Position numbers and translations under genes: made by a program
Assembly (NCBI GenBank): GCA_036873755.1
Contig: JAVTVY010018751.1
Location: 1 to 64,000, forward strand
Source of the DNA: Hanleya hanleyi
Taxonomy: Eukaryota; Mollusca; Polyplacophora; Lepidopleurida; Hanleyidae
DNA: 64,000 nt
Direction of reading: 5' to 3'
Shown: one piece after another, positions 46,031 to 59,458 of the stretch
Layout of the letters: each line of letters opens with the position of its first letter
Position numbering within the stretch: the first letter of the stretch is position 1
Notes under the pieces: model-generated
The model's input: the letters and a program-made list of their open reading frames with translations, nothing else
What the model was told of the DNA's origin: nothing
The model's database searches: none

Positions 46031-49000
46031 CTGCAAAATTACAAATAATTGTTAAATGTTCCTGACTCAGTATGGGGGTGCACTCTCTTCGAGCCACAAA
46101 CATTATTGAGGATTCAAAATGGTCTCTGTTATATTAAATGTTTCATAGGCTCAGAGCACAGAATCATATTTTTGTAGATTGTCCAGAATTGTGGAGAGGG
46201 ACCTGTTGGATTTATAAGCTGTACAAAGATGGTCAAATTGGCAGCAAATGTTCGTCCATAGGAGGAAGAGTCAGGTGATGGGAGATGGATGGGCTAGGTT
46301 ATAGTGGTGGAAAAACTGCTTTATGGCAGTGGCATAAACAGGGGTGTGTGTGATTGCACTGGTGGTCAGCCTCTTTTCAGGCAAATATTTTTTCCAGAAA
46401 TGATCTGTCTTGAATCTTTCAAAAGCAAAACAAAACCAGGATTTTAAGACAGCACAAATCTATCAATGTTGTTCCTCTGACAAAATCATACAGACCTGCG
46501 TATGGAGGATTCATTCTTTAGAATATGTGACGGTGAGAAGTCAGTGATTGTGAAGCAAGTCTGCAGTCATTGTTATCGACAGAGACATTATTTTAAGTAC
46601 ATGAACTAATCTGATTAAAAACAGATCAACTCTGACATAAGTGGATCTCTTTCTATCTCAAGTCTATTCTGCATGAAATGGCGCAGAGAAGCCAGTAATT
46701 TCAGTCTTGTAAATATAGTAAGACAGTGCCGATGACATCCATTCAAATTTCAGGCCGAAGAATTGGGTCAAGTTGACAACCAATCCACAGCACAAAATGT
46801 CCCCATGTGGTGTTGTTTTTATCACTCTACACTGACGTCAAAACCATATAGCTCCTTCCTACTCAACTTAATTTGAATAATTTTTGGATAAATACAACTT
46901 TACTCTTTAGCTAATTTCAATAATGTTTCATCACATTTTGTTGCGCTTATGGGTCAGTTATATGCACAGCTATGCAGTTCTAAGTTTGGTTATTTTGAAA
47001 CTTTTCCGTTTCCTGTTTCCAGATCATGTAACTTGGTGAGTTGGTTGAGTAAGAAGATGTCTGTCTCATCATATCATGTCATGCCATCTCATACGTTGCG
47101 TTGATTGGTCAAAGATGAGATAATGTAGAGGTATATTTTCACGGCCTTGAGACAGGAAGGAGATGAGAACCAGTTACAGAATTGGTTTCTGGGTCTGTTT
47201 TTAATCAGATTGATCATGAACAGAGATACCCAGTTGATTGCGGTTTGTTGTAACCTAGGCTGTTTGAAATTCTTAAAACAATCAGGGCCTGATCTAGACT
47301 TTTAGTTTGGGCGTCCATACATGGCACAGCTCTAGTGTGGTAAGTTATAGTGAAATAGGCCGCAATGCAGGACTGTTGAAGCCCATGGAAGCTCTGGGAT
47401 TATCAAATCGTTTAAATACAGGGCTGACAACTTGATAATTAGTAACATTACTCGCATATTACTATTGGTTTCAGCGTGTTCATAAAGGGAATTTTCTATA
47501 AAACAAAAATAAAAACAGTTCTTTTTTCATTTGGGCGCCCAAACTCATGATGCACAAACCCATTATAACGGACTCAAAAACGGCCTGAATCAGGCCCTGT
47601 CCATGGAATTCTTGTGAATTAAACATTAAATGCCAACCAAACCTCTAACACATGCCAAACTTTGTTAATAAGTCATTTGTTAGTCATTTTTCCATCTTGA
47701 AATAAAATCGCTCACAGTCCTAAATGCGCTCGATCTAATCTCTTTGTCACTAGATCAGACCCCCCTTTTCTAAAGGCTGGCTACACCACTGTGGGGTACG
47801 GACAGTTCCCAACTCAGACAGTTTCCCACTTGGAGAATTTTCCATGGGACAGTTTCCCACTCGGACATTTTCCTACTAGGGCTGGACATTTCCCCACTCA
47901 GACATTTCCCCCACTCCATCTTTAACCCAGAATATAGAAATGTCATTTACAGTAGAAAAAATCCACATACCCAATAATATCTTATTAAAATACAGAAAAC
48001 TTACAGACTGCAATGATGGCTCACTCTCACTTTATTGGGAACACACAAAGAGCCAGTCTGTACTATATTTTCGCAGTATTCAAAGAAAATGCCATGACTA
48101 CTGGGAAACATATTACTTATGTATAAAATTGCGCGAAATATCACTGGTTAAAACTTGATTTAGAAATGACAGGTATTTTATTATTCCCAAACTTGTCTCA
48201 AAATTACAGTACCGGTAGCGTATCATAACTACATGTAGGCCTACTCTTAGCATATTTAAAACAAGGCCCTTAAAACAAATAATTGAAACTCAAGTCTTTG
48301 CTGTTGTAGGTGGGCGTGGCTGTTACACAGCCATTCGAGACTATAGTATAGCCATTCCTGGGCTAATTTGCATTTAACAATGAAACCACTATAGACCTGT
48401 CACCCCTATATAATAGGCCCCAACACTCGGCTACAGTGTACATCACTGAATCACACACACTATTATACAGATTTTTTTTTTATTTTACTATCTGCACCAG
48501 CAGCGATCTACAACAGCTGTTATCTCCGACTGGAAATCCGGGTTAAACTCGGCCGAAATTATAGTTCGCTGGCTAAACCATGCTCAGGCTAACGTGAATG
48601 CACAAAATGAAATTATGTCCGAAGGAAGGGTTTAGCTTGTTACAGCTGTGTTAGCCAGTGTTGTTGTTGTTGTTGTTGTTTCTAGTGTTATGCCTATGGA
48701 GACCCCAGTTTCAAACATTCTCAACGGAATCACGTCGAACATTATCGCGTAAAAAGGTAGGCGAGGAACACGCATATACATTGTGAAATATGTCTCTTGT
48801 GTTTGTCAAACGAATCTGCAAGATAAAACAACCAAAGCTTAGCCTTACACTCAATAAAACCATATTTTCTTTCTCGGGTTCTGTCATCATATTTTCATAA
48901 ATTTGATTCTCCCGCTGGTTCAATTTGATTGGCCAGATCCCGATCAACAAAATTTGAGAAAATATCGAATAGTAAATACGGTATCTTTACGAAATATATT

Positions 49001-49290
49001 CTCTCTTGGGTATAAAACAAATTCGTTATATTTTGTAAGTTTTTTTTAAAGATTTTAATTGTACCATTTTTCCGGAGAATACCGGAAATTTTGGTGCTAA
49101 AGACTCTGCCCAACTGATCAGCAGCCCGCTGCAGCCGGTAAAACGACTTAAACCATCGTTTTAACCGATTTCTTACGCGGATTTAAATGATCTAAGTCCA
49201 TGTTTCTTCTAATTATTTGAACATTCATTATATGATCAAACAAGGGCCGATCAATGTCATTGAGCACGGTCATTGATCAGTTGAGTGCAG
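46031..49290. other. Region upstream of CDKN3, no exon recognised
   Basis: Should include the CDKN3 promoter and any first exon, not located. At 47797-47925 short units like GGACAGTTTCCCACTCGG and GGACATTTTCCC repeat about six times, resembling one arm of a foldback element. A TTG triplet microsatellite lies at 48659-48680. Other open frames show no known domain. Confidence 0.4.
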
Positions 49291-49902
49291 GCCATTTCGT
49301 CCCCAAACCAACTCGTCCCCAACTTGAGAGTCAATTCGTCCCAGGCCACCTTTTAGTCAATTCGTCCCCAACCTTGTGTAAACTCGTCCCCAAACAAAAA
49401 TCAGTTTTCAGACTCAATGATTTTTCTAAATTTCACGGTACATTTCTTAGTTCATTTAAGAACGTTACAAGCGCTATATTTTAAATAACAAAGGGAGAGC
49501 ATTGAATAATTTTATCACTTGTAGTAATATATTTTGCTTTTTTGTATTAAATCTCTTTCTGTTATATTTCTGGAATGTCTGGAAATGTCCGGCAAAAGGT
49601 TGACTTAATCTTATTATCCACCCACTCATCAACACCACCAAAGGACACATTCCAATGGGCGACATCACGGAGGTTACTGTATCGGGTCGAAGCTTCAAAA
49701 TCACTAATTTTTTTTTGTCTTATACCAGAGTACACAGTCAAACCATGGAACAGTAAATATTTGAAAATTTTAGTACAATGTATGTTACCGAATGTGTAAA
49801 TGAAGGTTGAACAGTACGTTTACGACACAATCTTGATAAACAATGTAGGCCTATAACTTACTTTGCCCGTCAAATAATTATAATGAAGCCGGAACACTGT
49901 AA

Positions 49903-51366
49903 GTAGTATATAAAACACGGTTGAAGCCACATTTCGTAGTAGAAAAGCGCATTTAAGGGGCATTTGACCCTTTTGACCTTTTGCGCATTTCATGGAGGTC
50001 ACGGGGCGGTCACGTGGAGGTCAAGTGCGCATGACCTTTGGGGCATGTATTCATCCGCGGTGATGCGGTCTGGCAGTGATGCGGTCACTTCCGCGGACAG
50101 AAAGTAGTCCCATGTCAACCAAGTGACTTCCAATGTTAATGTATACGGGGAATGCCTAAACAGAGTGTGGGAATAGACGTTTTGGGGTCTAGGTGGGCCA
50201 CTATTGGTCCGATTGGGTCGAGTGAGGTATCAAAGTGAAGCATATGTGAGGGAGCATCCGATGGGCTGGGTGTGGGGTTGGAATATCATCATTCCAAAGG
50301 GCATGGAAATCGACGTTTTGGGGTCTAGGTGGGCCCTTAGTGGACCAATTGGACCGAATGAGGTCTTATTTTGAAGCTCTCGTGAGGGAGCATCCACCTG
50401 GGCTAGTGTATCGTTCGTTTTCAACATTCTGCGCATGCGCACACAGGGAATTGTGAGAAAAGGGTACGGAAATAGACGTTTTGGGGTCTAGGTGGGCCAC
50501 TAGTGGTCCTATGGAGTCGTGTGAGGTATCAATGTGAAGCATACGTGAGGGAGTATTCAACGGGCTGGGTGTGACGTGGAACTGACGTCATTCTGCGCAT
50601 GCGCAGTAGACAAAGTGTATGGAAAGTAGACGTTTTGGGGTCTAGGTGGGCCACTAATGGGCCGATGGAGTCGTATGATGTATCAACTTCCAACACAGAA
50701 GAGTTCCAATCTTAGGGGAGGTAACTCTGGGTCACTATGGTTCCGGCAAAGGGCCCCTGGGCATGTATTCTTCCGCGATGGTGCGGTCTGGTGGTGATGC
50801 GGTCGCGGGAAAAAGCTTCCGAGGAGAAAAAGTAGTCCCCAGACTTCAAATACGCTGCATGGTCCGATTGGGTCGAGTGAGGTATCAAAGTGAAGCATTC
50901 GTGAAGGGGCATCCAGTCATGGGTGGGTGTATTTAAAATTAGGATTTTTCCCCGAAAATATAAAAAGCGGAACACGGACTTTATCCCTAAAATAGGGGAA
51001 ACCACCTATCAACCCTAGCCAAAAGGGCTAATATCGGTCCCCGGGCTTATTGGGACCTGCCTATCAAGTCAATGGGGTGGGTGCATGTAAAATTAGGATT
51101 TCCCCCCGAAAATATAAAAAGCGGAGCACGGACTTTACCCCTAAAATAGGGGAAAACACCTATCAACCTTAGCCAAAAGGACTAATATCGGTCCCCGGGC
51201 TTATTGGGACCTGTCTATCAAGTCAATGGGGTGGGTACATGTAAAATTAGGATTTTCCCCCGAAAATATAAAAAGCGGAACACAGACTTTACCCCTAAAA
51301 TAGGGGAAAACCCTTATCAACCCTAGCCAAAAGGGCTAATATCGGTCCCCGGGTTTATCGGGGCCT
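49903..51366 (+). repeat. Left arm: satellite A and satellite B
   Basis: Satellite A units (about 50165-50700, ~150 bp) share AGACGTTTTGGGGTCTAGGTG and GAGTGAGGTATCAAAGTGAA with GCGCATGCGC palindromes between them. Satellite B units (about 50935-51366, ~125 bp) share TTTATCCCTAAAATAGGGGA, AGCCAAAAGGGCTAATATCG and ATTTTCGGGG-type words. All recur inverted in 54450-58313. Confidence 0.8.
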
Positions 51367-52540
51367 GTGTGTATGTGTGTGCGTGTGTGCGTCTATGCGT
51401 GTATGTGTATGTGTGTGTTTGTATGTGTGTGTGCGTGTGTGTATGCATGTGTGTGTATGCGTCTGTGTGTGCTTGCGAGTGTGTATGCGTGTGTGTATGC
51501 GTGCGTGTGTGTGTATGTGTATGCTTGCGTGTGTGTACGCGTGTGCGTGTATGCGTCTGTGTGTATGTGCGTGCATGTGCGTGTGTGTGTGTATGCGTGT
51601 ATGTGTGTATGCGTGATGTGGCGGTGATTACGAGCTTGGTAGGATTCTAGATTAACCTGGGAAGGATGGGCAGTTCCATTTGGACCAATCAGCGGTCGAG
51701 AAAAAGAACCAATCAGCGGTCGAACAATCAGCCAATCGATAAGCATCGGGTTTTTCCATGCCTCGGGGACTTGGGGTCCCCACGGTAGGCTTTCGACGCG
51801 GTCCGCGCGTGCATCCGGGGACTTCACGTCCGCGCGTCCATCCGGGTACTTCACGTCACACACACACACATGTTGCATACACACACACGCACACACACAC
51901 ACGCATACACACACATGCATACACATATGCATACGCACACGCACACACACGCGTACACAGACGCATATACACACGCACGCACACACACACGCATACACAC
52001 ACGCGTACACACACTCGCAAGCACACACACATACACTCACACACACGCACATGCACGCACACCCACACACACACACATGTGCATACACACACACACCTAC
52101 ACAAACACACGCATGCACACACACAGACGCATACACACAGACGCAGACACACAGGTACACAAGTCCCCGAGGCATGGAAAAACCCGGTGCTTATCGATTG
52201 GCTGATTGTTCGACCGCTGATTGATTCTTTTCTCGACCGCTGATTGGTCCAAATGGAACTGCCCATCTTTCCCAGGTTAATCTAGAATCCTACCAAGCTC
52301 GTAATCACCGCCACATCACGCATACACACATACACGCATACACACACACAAGCACATGCACGCACACGTACACACACACGCAAGCCCACACACACACCAG
52401 TACACACACGCAAGCACACACACACACACACGTACACAGACGTACACACACAGACACATACACACACATACACACAGACGCATACACACACATACACACG
52501 TACACACACACACACACACACGCACACACGCGCGCATACT
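51366..52540. repeat. Nested palindrome with GT and CA tracts
   Basis: A GT-rich tract (51366-51616) leads into unique arm 51616-51775; its inverse is at 52160-52320, followed by a CA-rich tract (to 52535). Another CA tract (51860-52160) lies inside. The arms include GGTAGGATTCTAGATTAACC and CCAATCAGCGGTCGA. Long open frames here on both strands are translations of dinucleotide repeats, not genes. Confidence 0.85.
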
Positions 52541-52639
52541 CTCATTGCGCCTTGCGCCGCTGGGTCAAAAGGGCTCGAAATGCGCTTTTATACTACCGGT
52601 ACTAATCCTTCCTTCGCTCCCCTAAAATGCCCACTTTCG

Positions 52640-53230
52640 CTATTACTCGTACTGATGACGTCACCGATGACGTCACAGATGCTGTGGACATCTCTCAAAT
52701 CGTGGTCTACACCCGAAGGCTACAAGATGACACCTCCCACGACGCATTCGGACCAACGATGGTCCATCTCTACTGACGTCACCAATGACGTCACAGATGA
52801 CGCGAATCCCTCAAATGGAGATGTACATCATGAGAGCTACAAGATGACACCTCCCACGACACAATCGGACCAAGGATGGTCCCTCTCTACCCCAAATACC
52901 TTCCTGCACTTTCCTAAAATGCCCACTTTCGCTACTACTCGTACTGATGACGTCACCGATGACGTCACAGATAACGGAAACATCCCTCAAATGGGGCTGT
53001 ACACCCCGAGAGCTACAAGATAACATCTCCCACGACACAATCGGACCAAGGATGGCCCCTCTCTACCCCAAACACACCTCCACGCAGCCCCAAAATGGCC
53101 ACTTTACTTAAATGCGCAGGTTGACGCGACTTGCACTAAAAAACACGCCAGTCTGACTCAACCCCACACAAGCTTCACTTTGACACCTCCCACGACCCAT
53201 TTGTACCCATAGTGGTCCATCTCTACCCCA
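52640..53230 (+). repeat. ~150 bp repeats with paired TGACGTCA sites
   Basis: Three to four units share CCACTTTCGCTA, TCACAGAT, GATGACACCTCCCACGAC and CGGACCAA(G/C)GATGGTCC. Six exact TGACGTCA palindromes occur in pairs with 12 bp spacing (52656, 52668, 52774, 52786, 52948, 52960). No coding. Confidence 0.75.
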
Positions 53231-53479
53231 AACACACCTCTACATACCCCCCAACATGACTGCTTTCTATACTACGGCCAGACTGCGCATGCTCAGAATA
53301 TTGAAAACGGACGAACCATTAGTCCAGTCGGATGCTCCTCCACGAGAGCTTCAAAATAAGACCTCATACGACACCATAGGATCATTAGGGGCTCACCTAG
53401 ACCCCAAAACGTCCACCCAGTATGGACCTATACACCCATAGCCAGTATGGGGCTATATGGATCTACCCAGGCCTAGGTG

Positions 53480-54360
53480 AACTTTTTCCAAAAATTTCAT
53501 CGTTTCGCTCCGGGACCCTTCCCATCGTGTTCTAAATGACGAGACGTGAAAATTCATATCACAATGAACGTGTGTGAATTTCCCAGGGTGGACCTATCCC
53601 TTCCATAGCCAGCCTATGGGGCTATATACAGACCTCGGTGAACTTTTTCCAAAAATTTCACCGTTTCGCTTCCCATCGTGTTCTAAATGACGAGACGTGA
53701 AAAACAAGACCAAACAACCCATATTACAATGAACGTGTGTGAATTTCCCAGATTGGGCAATCAAAGCGTGACTGAGATACATCATTCTTTAGATGACGAC
53801 CTTACAACGAATATTATGGATTAAGAATACTGATCAGCGATACGGATTTGATATTTTTGGAACATCATGATGTCTTGCCGGCATCATTGAAAACTGATGA
53901 CCGCTTCTCTCTTGCAGGAAACAAGCCTATGTTTATGTATACTATGATTGTCTTTTTGAATTTGGTGCTAATACTGTTATATGGAATATGGAATAGGTCT
54001 TTGGATTATGGACGCGGATATTCTCTAATGGACGACGGCTGGATTATGAATGACGGACTAGACGCTTGTAACTATACCCCCATATATCCAGTATGGGACT
54101 ATATGGGCTATATGGTACTTTTCCAAAAATTTCACCGTTGCGCTCCGAGACCCTTCGCATCGTGTTCTAAATGACGAGACGTAAAAAACAAATCCAAGCA
54201 ACCCATATCATGAACGTGTGTGAATTTCCCAGGTTGGACCTATACCCCCCATAGCCAGCCTATGGGGCTATATACAGACCTCGGTGACTTTTCCCAAAAT
54301 TTTCACCGATTCGCTCCGGGACCCCTCCCATTGTGTTTTTCTCGGCGAGACGTGAGAAAC
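53480..54360 (+). repeat. Dispersed repeat units with GACGAGACGTGA
   Basis: Four partial copies share CCAAAAATTTCACCGTTTCGCT, CGTGTTCTAAATGACGAGAC, AACGTGTGTGAATTTCCCAG and ATAGCCAGCCTATGGGGCTA-like words (near 53485, 53640, 54120, 54285), with unique sequence at 53760-54060 between. No gene recognised. Confidence 0.6.
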
Positions 54361-54449
54361 AAGACCCAACAAGCGATAGTGAAGCCCACGAAAAAAATTG
54401 ACCATCCCCATACCCCATACAGGCATTTTCCCTTATATTGTATAATACA

Positions 54450-57400
54450 GACCCCTATCTGTAGGGGTAAAGTCCGAGTTCCGCTTTTTATATTTTCGGA
54501 AAAAATCCTAATTTTACATGCACCCACCCCATTGACTTGATAGGCAGGCCCCGATAAGCCCGGGGACCGATATTAGCCCTTTTGGCTAGAGGTGATACGG
54601 GTTTTCATCTATTTTAGGGGTAAACTCTGTGTTCCACTTTTTATACGCCCGCCAAAAAGGCGGACGTATTATGTGATGGCGGTTTCCGTCCGTCTGTCCG
54701 TGTGTCCGTCTGTCCGTCCCCCGTGTACGGTCTATATCTGGAACACTTTTCTATTTACAGTTCAAATTTTTGGTGAGTGGATACCCTACGGGGAGACGAT
54801 GTGTCACGTACAAAAATGAAGGTCGAGGTCAGAGGTCAAAGGTCACTGGCCTGAAAAACAGGAAATCACTGAAGTGTTCGTGTCCGGTCTATATCTCTGA
54901 ATGTTTTCTATGCACAGTTGCAATTTTTTGTGAGTGGATACATCAGGTGGAGACGATGTGTCGCGTACCGAAATTCAGGTCGAGGTCAGAGGTCAAAGGT
55001 CACTGTTGCCTAAAATCAGGAAATTATTGATCATTGATAGTTTTCTATCTACAGTTTTAATTTTTGGTGAGTGGATGCCCTAGGGGGAAACGATGTGTTG
55101 CATACCAAATGTAGGTCAAGGTCAAAGGTCAGTGGTACCGGAAAATCAGGAAATCATTAAAAATTTCTATTTTTTTGTGAGTGGATTCAATAGGGGGAAA
55201 TGAAGTGTTGCATACCAAACATTGGGTCAAGGTCAAAGGTCAAAGGTCACTGTCCCCAAAATTAGGAAATTTTTAAAAATAACTTTTTTTGTGTCAGTAG
55301 GTACATTAGGGGGACACGATGTGTCACATACCAAAATGTAGGTCAAAGGTCAAGGTCACTGTGACCCCAAAATCATGAAATTGTTAAAAATCATGATTTT
55401 TTGTGTCCATTGATATATTAAGGGGAGACGATTTTGTCATGTACCAAAATTTAGGTCAAGGTTAATAGTCCAGGTCACTGTGACCCCAGAATCAAGAAAT
55501 TTTTAAAAATTACTTTTTTGTGTCAGTAGAAATATTAGGGGACATGATGTGTCACGTATCAAAATGTAGGTCAAGGCCGAAGGTCGAGGTCACTGTGACC
55601 CCCAAAATTATTAAATTGTTAAAAATCATGATTTTTGTGTCCATTGATATACTGAGGGAAGACGATGTGTCATGTACCAAAATTCAGGTCAACGTCAAAG
55701 GTCAAGGTCACTGTGACCCCAAAGTCAGAAAATCATTAAAAATAACTTTTTTTTTGTGGCAGTAGATACATTAAGGGACAGGATGTGTTACATACCAAAA
55801 TGTGGGTCAAAGGTCAAGGTCATTGTGACACCAAAATCAAGAAATCATTAAAAGAAACATTTTCATATACCTGTCGAAGAGGTCATGTAATGCGATATTG
55901 CGTTCTGTCCAGTTATTCATTAACATTTGTTGTCCATGCGATATCTCTGGTTTCAAGGTATGGACTGTTACCAAACTTTGGGTATATCTTACTCGCATGG
56001 CAAAGAGGAGCCATATTCATTTTGAGGAAGGTCAAGGTCACAGTCCCCCAAAACTGAATCAAGTTTAGCTAACCATGCGTTAGGTTGGAATATTCAGAGT
56101 TGTCTCCCCTACATGTATATGGCATTTGTCCTGTGGAGTTGTCTCCTATGTTTGATACATGTAAGAAACAGCTACATTCAGTTAAACTGCTGTGAAATAA
56201 AAACCGTACATTTACTAATTTAACGAGGAGAGGGGTCCTTTATGAACTTATACCTGTTTGTTAACTCAAGAACAAAGGTTTACTTCATCACTTTTCTTCC
56301 TTCATGAACAATTTCCTCACCTAAAAGGAATTCATTTAAAGGGAAACTACTATTTTCTTGTGTTTGACTATTGTCGATTTCAGTGTGGGATATGTGAGCT
56401 CTCGGCTCTTGTTTCAAGGTCACCTAGTTACCAAGAGTTAAGACCATTTTAGTTTATCATTCAATATAAGATGTGAAATATGTTACATTCTCAGAAGCAC
56501 AAAATCGTAGACCGTTCTCTGGATTGCTGGCTACCAATTGGGATCAAGGCCATTAAACAACCTTGAAATTCGGACGAATGTAATTCCAGATATGTGGGCG
56601 TATATTGAAGCCCCTTGGGCTCTTGTTATATTTTCGGAAAAAAAAATCCTAATTTTACATGACCTACCCCATTGACTTGATAGGCAGGCCCCGATAAGCC
56701 CGGGGACCGATATTAACCCTTTTGGCTAGAATTGATAGGAGTTTTCCCCTATTTTAGGGGTAAAGTCCGTGTTCCGCTTTTTATATTTTCGGAAAAAAAT
56801 CCTAATTTTACATGACCTACCCCATTGACTTGATAGGCAGGCCCCGATAAGCCCGGGGACCGATATTAGCCCTTTTGGCTAGAGGTGATAGGGGGTTTCC
56901 CCTATTTTAGGGGTAAAGTCCGTGTTCCGCTTTTTATATTTTCGGGAAAAAATCCAAATTTTACATGCACCAACCCCATTGACTTGATAGGCAGGCCCCG
57001 ATAAGCCCGGGGACCGATATTAGTCCTTTTGGCTAGAGTTGATAGGAGTTTTCCCCTATTTTAGGGGTAAAGTCCGTGTTCCGCTTTTTATATTTTCGGG
57101 GGAAAATCCTAATTTTACATGCACACACCCCATTGACTTGATAGGCAGGCCCCGATAAGCCCGGGGGTCGATATTAGCCCTTTTGGCTAGGGTTGATAGG
57201 GGTTTTCCCCTATTTATTAGCCCTTTTGGCTAGGGTTGATAGGTGTTTTCCCCTATTTTAGGGATAAAGTCCGTGTTCCGCTTTTTATATTTTCGGGGAA
57301 AAATCATAATTTTACATGCACCCACCCATGACTAGATGCCCCTTCACGAATGCTTCACTTTGATACCTCACTCGACCCAATCGGACCATGCAGCATATTT

Positions 57401-58313
57401 GAAGTCTGGTCTCGGAAGATTTTTCCCGCGACCGCATCACCACCAGACCGCATCACGGAGGAAGAATACATGCCCAGGGGCCCTTTGTCGGAACCATAGT
57501 GACCCAGAGTTACCTCCCCTAAGATTGGAACTCTTCTGTGTTGGAAGTTGATACATCATACGACTCCATCGACCCATTAGTGGCCCACCTAGACCCCAAA
57601 ACGTCTATTTCCATACAGTTTGTCTACTGCGCATGCGCAGAATGACGTCAGTTCCACGTCACACCCAGCCCGTTGAATACTCCCTCACGTATGCTTCACA
57701 TTGATACCTCACACGACTCCATAGGACCACTAGTGGCCCACCTAGACCCCAAAACGTCTATTTCCGTACCCTTCTCCCACAATTCCCTGTGTGCGCATGC
57801 GCAGAATGTTGAAAACGAACGATACACTAACGCACGAGAGCTTCAAAATAAGACCTCATTCGGTCCAATCGGTCCACTAAGGGCCCACCTAGACCCCAAA
57901 ACGTCGATTTCCATGCCCTTTGTCTACCGCGCATGCGCAGAATGACGATATTTCAACCCCACTCCCAGCCCATCGGATGCTCCCTCACATATGCTTCACT
58001 TTGATACCTCACTCGACCCAATCGGACCAATAGTGACCCACCTAGACCCCAAAACGTCTATTCCCACACTCTGTTTAGGCATTCCCCGTATACATTAACA
58101 TTGGAAGTCACTTGGTTGACATGGGACTACTTTCTGTCCGCGGAAGTGACCGCATCACCGCCAGACCGCATCACCGCGGATGAATACATGCCCCAAAGGT
58201 CATCCGCCCCGTAACCTCCATGAAATGCGCAAAAGGTCAAAAGGGTCAAATGCCCCTTAAATGCGCTTTTCTACTACGAAATGTGGCTTTAACCGTGTTT
58301 TATATACTGCTAC
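54450..58313 (-). repeat. Right arm: satellite B and satellite A inverted
   Basis: Satellite B occupies about 54450-54644 and 56626-57325, split by the AGGTCA element; satellite A occupies about 57560-58090. The terminal block to 58313 pairs with 49903-50165. More satellite B copies are present than in the left arm. Confidence 0.8.
54645..56625 (+). mobile_element. AGGTCA-array element, copy 2, with TTAT duplication
   Basis: Begins ACGCCCGCCAAAAAGGCGG (hairpin) and ends GCCCCTTGGGCTCTTG (hairpin). It interrupts a satellite B unit exactly, with TTAT on both sides (54641-54644 and 56626-56629). The left half is a GTCCGTCTGTCCG tract and about nine ~120 bp units with AGGTCAAGGTCA; the right part is unique and matches 32242-32990 in reverse. 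No coding. Target and ends are clean, so this copy defines the element. Confidence 0.88.
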
Positions 58314-59458
58314 TGTCAATAGTGTTTGACATCTACATCTGAAGCGGTCACAGCATTGTCTCAGAGGGGTTCTTATCCAACTGCGAACAGGGGATTAGCG
58401 TGGCTCAAGCTGTCGAACACAGTGCTGATTGGTTTTTGGCCCTTTTCTCCGTTTAGTTTTTCGCCAAAAAGTGGGTTTTCCCGTTCTAATTTCTCTCTTG
58501 TTATTTGATGTACAACCATGAACTTTGGACACAATATTCCAATCATGTATAGATCTTCAAAACGTTGCCTCAAATTTCATAAGTTCGACCCTGTTCATGA
58601 ATTATTTATGATTTAGTGTAGAGGGGTCGAGTTTTTGTAGATTTTTTCAATCTTTCAACTTTGCACGACGATAAACTAACTTCTAGGCCATAACTAAAAA
58701 AACTGAGGCAACCTATTTTTATTCAAATGGTAAAGTTTATCATTCCAAAAGCAAGTTTGATAAAAACAGAGTTATTATATCGCTTGAATTTGAGGGCTAT
58801 AGATACTTTTCTAGGTGACGTCATTTATCTTTAAATAAATCGATTCTTGTAATAAATTCGAGAAAGTTATTTATTTATCTAAATTCCTTGAATCAAAGGT
58901 TTTCAGAAAATGTAAAGTTTGTATGGATACAAAAAAAAACAACACTGCCCCGTAATTAAGCAAAATTGTGATACGTACACGTACGCAACTGGGACCCGAT
59001 ACAAGGTGATTGGCAGGCTGTATAAACTGCCAATCCAATGTTTTACTGAGTAGCCATTGACACTTCGTTGAGGGAGTGAATTGTAAACATTCCCACTGAC
59101 TACCGACAGTTTCTTTCATGCTGACTTTAATATTCTTGGTTTAAATATATTTTATTTCACACCAAAGTGGTGGAAGCGCAGTAAGACAAGCTTATAATGC
59201 GTGTCCCACATAATGAAACACATCAGACAATTTACAGAAAACACATTCCAATAAAAAATATAAGGATAGGAGGCCAGTAGGCTTTTGAAAAAAAATAATG
59301 ATAGGCCTACTGCATAAATAATAATATATATATTAAATTATTGAGTTTCATTTATGTGTTAGTTTGAACGGTCCCTGTAATTGTAATAGAGAAGCTCAGG
59401 ATGTCACAATGTTGGAATGTGCTAAGTTGGTTGGGGACGAGTTGGTTTGGGGACGAAT

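Larger units (their letters stand above)
49296..59458. mobile_element. ~10.2 kb inverted-repeat composite element
   Basis: The outer ends share TCGTCCCCAAACCAACTCGT and its inverse (about 49298-49325 and 59432-59457). Further in, a long inverted pair (49903-51366 against 58313 back to about 54450, interrupted by an insertion) carries the same modules in mirror order: a unique block, satellite A, a second unique block, satellite B. The core holds CA/GT tracts and a smaller nested palindrome. No transposase or other gene. No target duplication identified. It may be one giant foldback or several nested pieces. Confidence 0.65.

Noticed and set aside
49150..49204. Possible first exon of CDKN3 (ATG at about 49199 on the - strand followed by a GTAAGA donor)
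   Set aside because: It ends in phase 1 while the first recognised exon needs phase 0; joining would create an immediate stop.
51355..52545. Long open frames of Cys/Val or His/Thr repeats on both strands
   Set aside because: They are translations of GT and CA dinucleotide tracts and exist in several frames at once.
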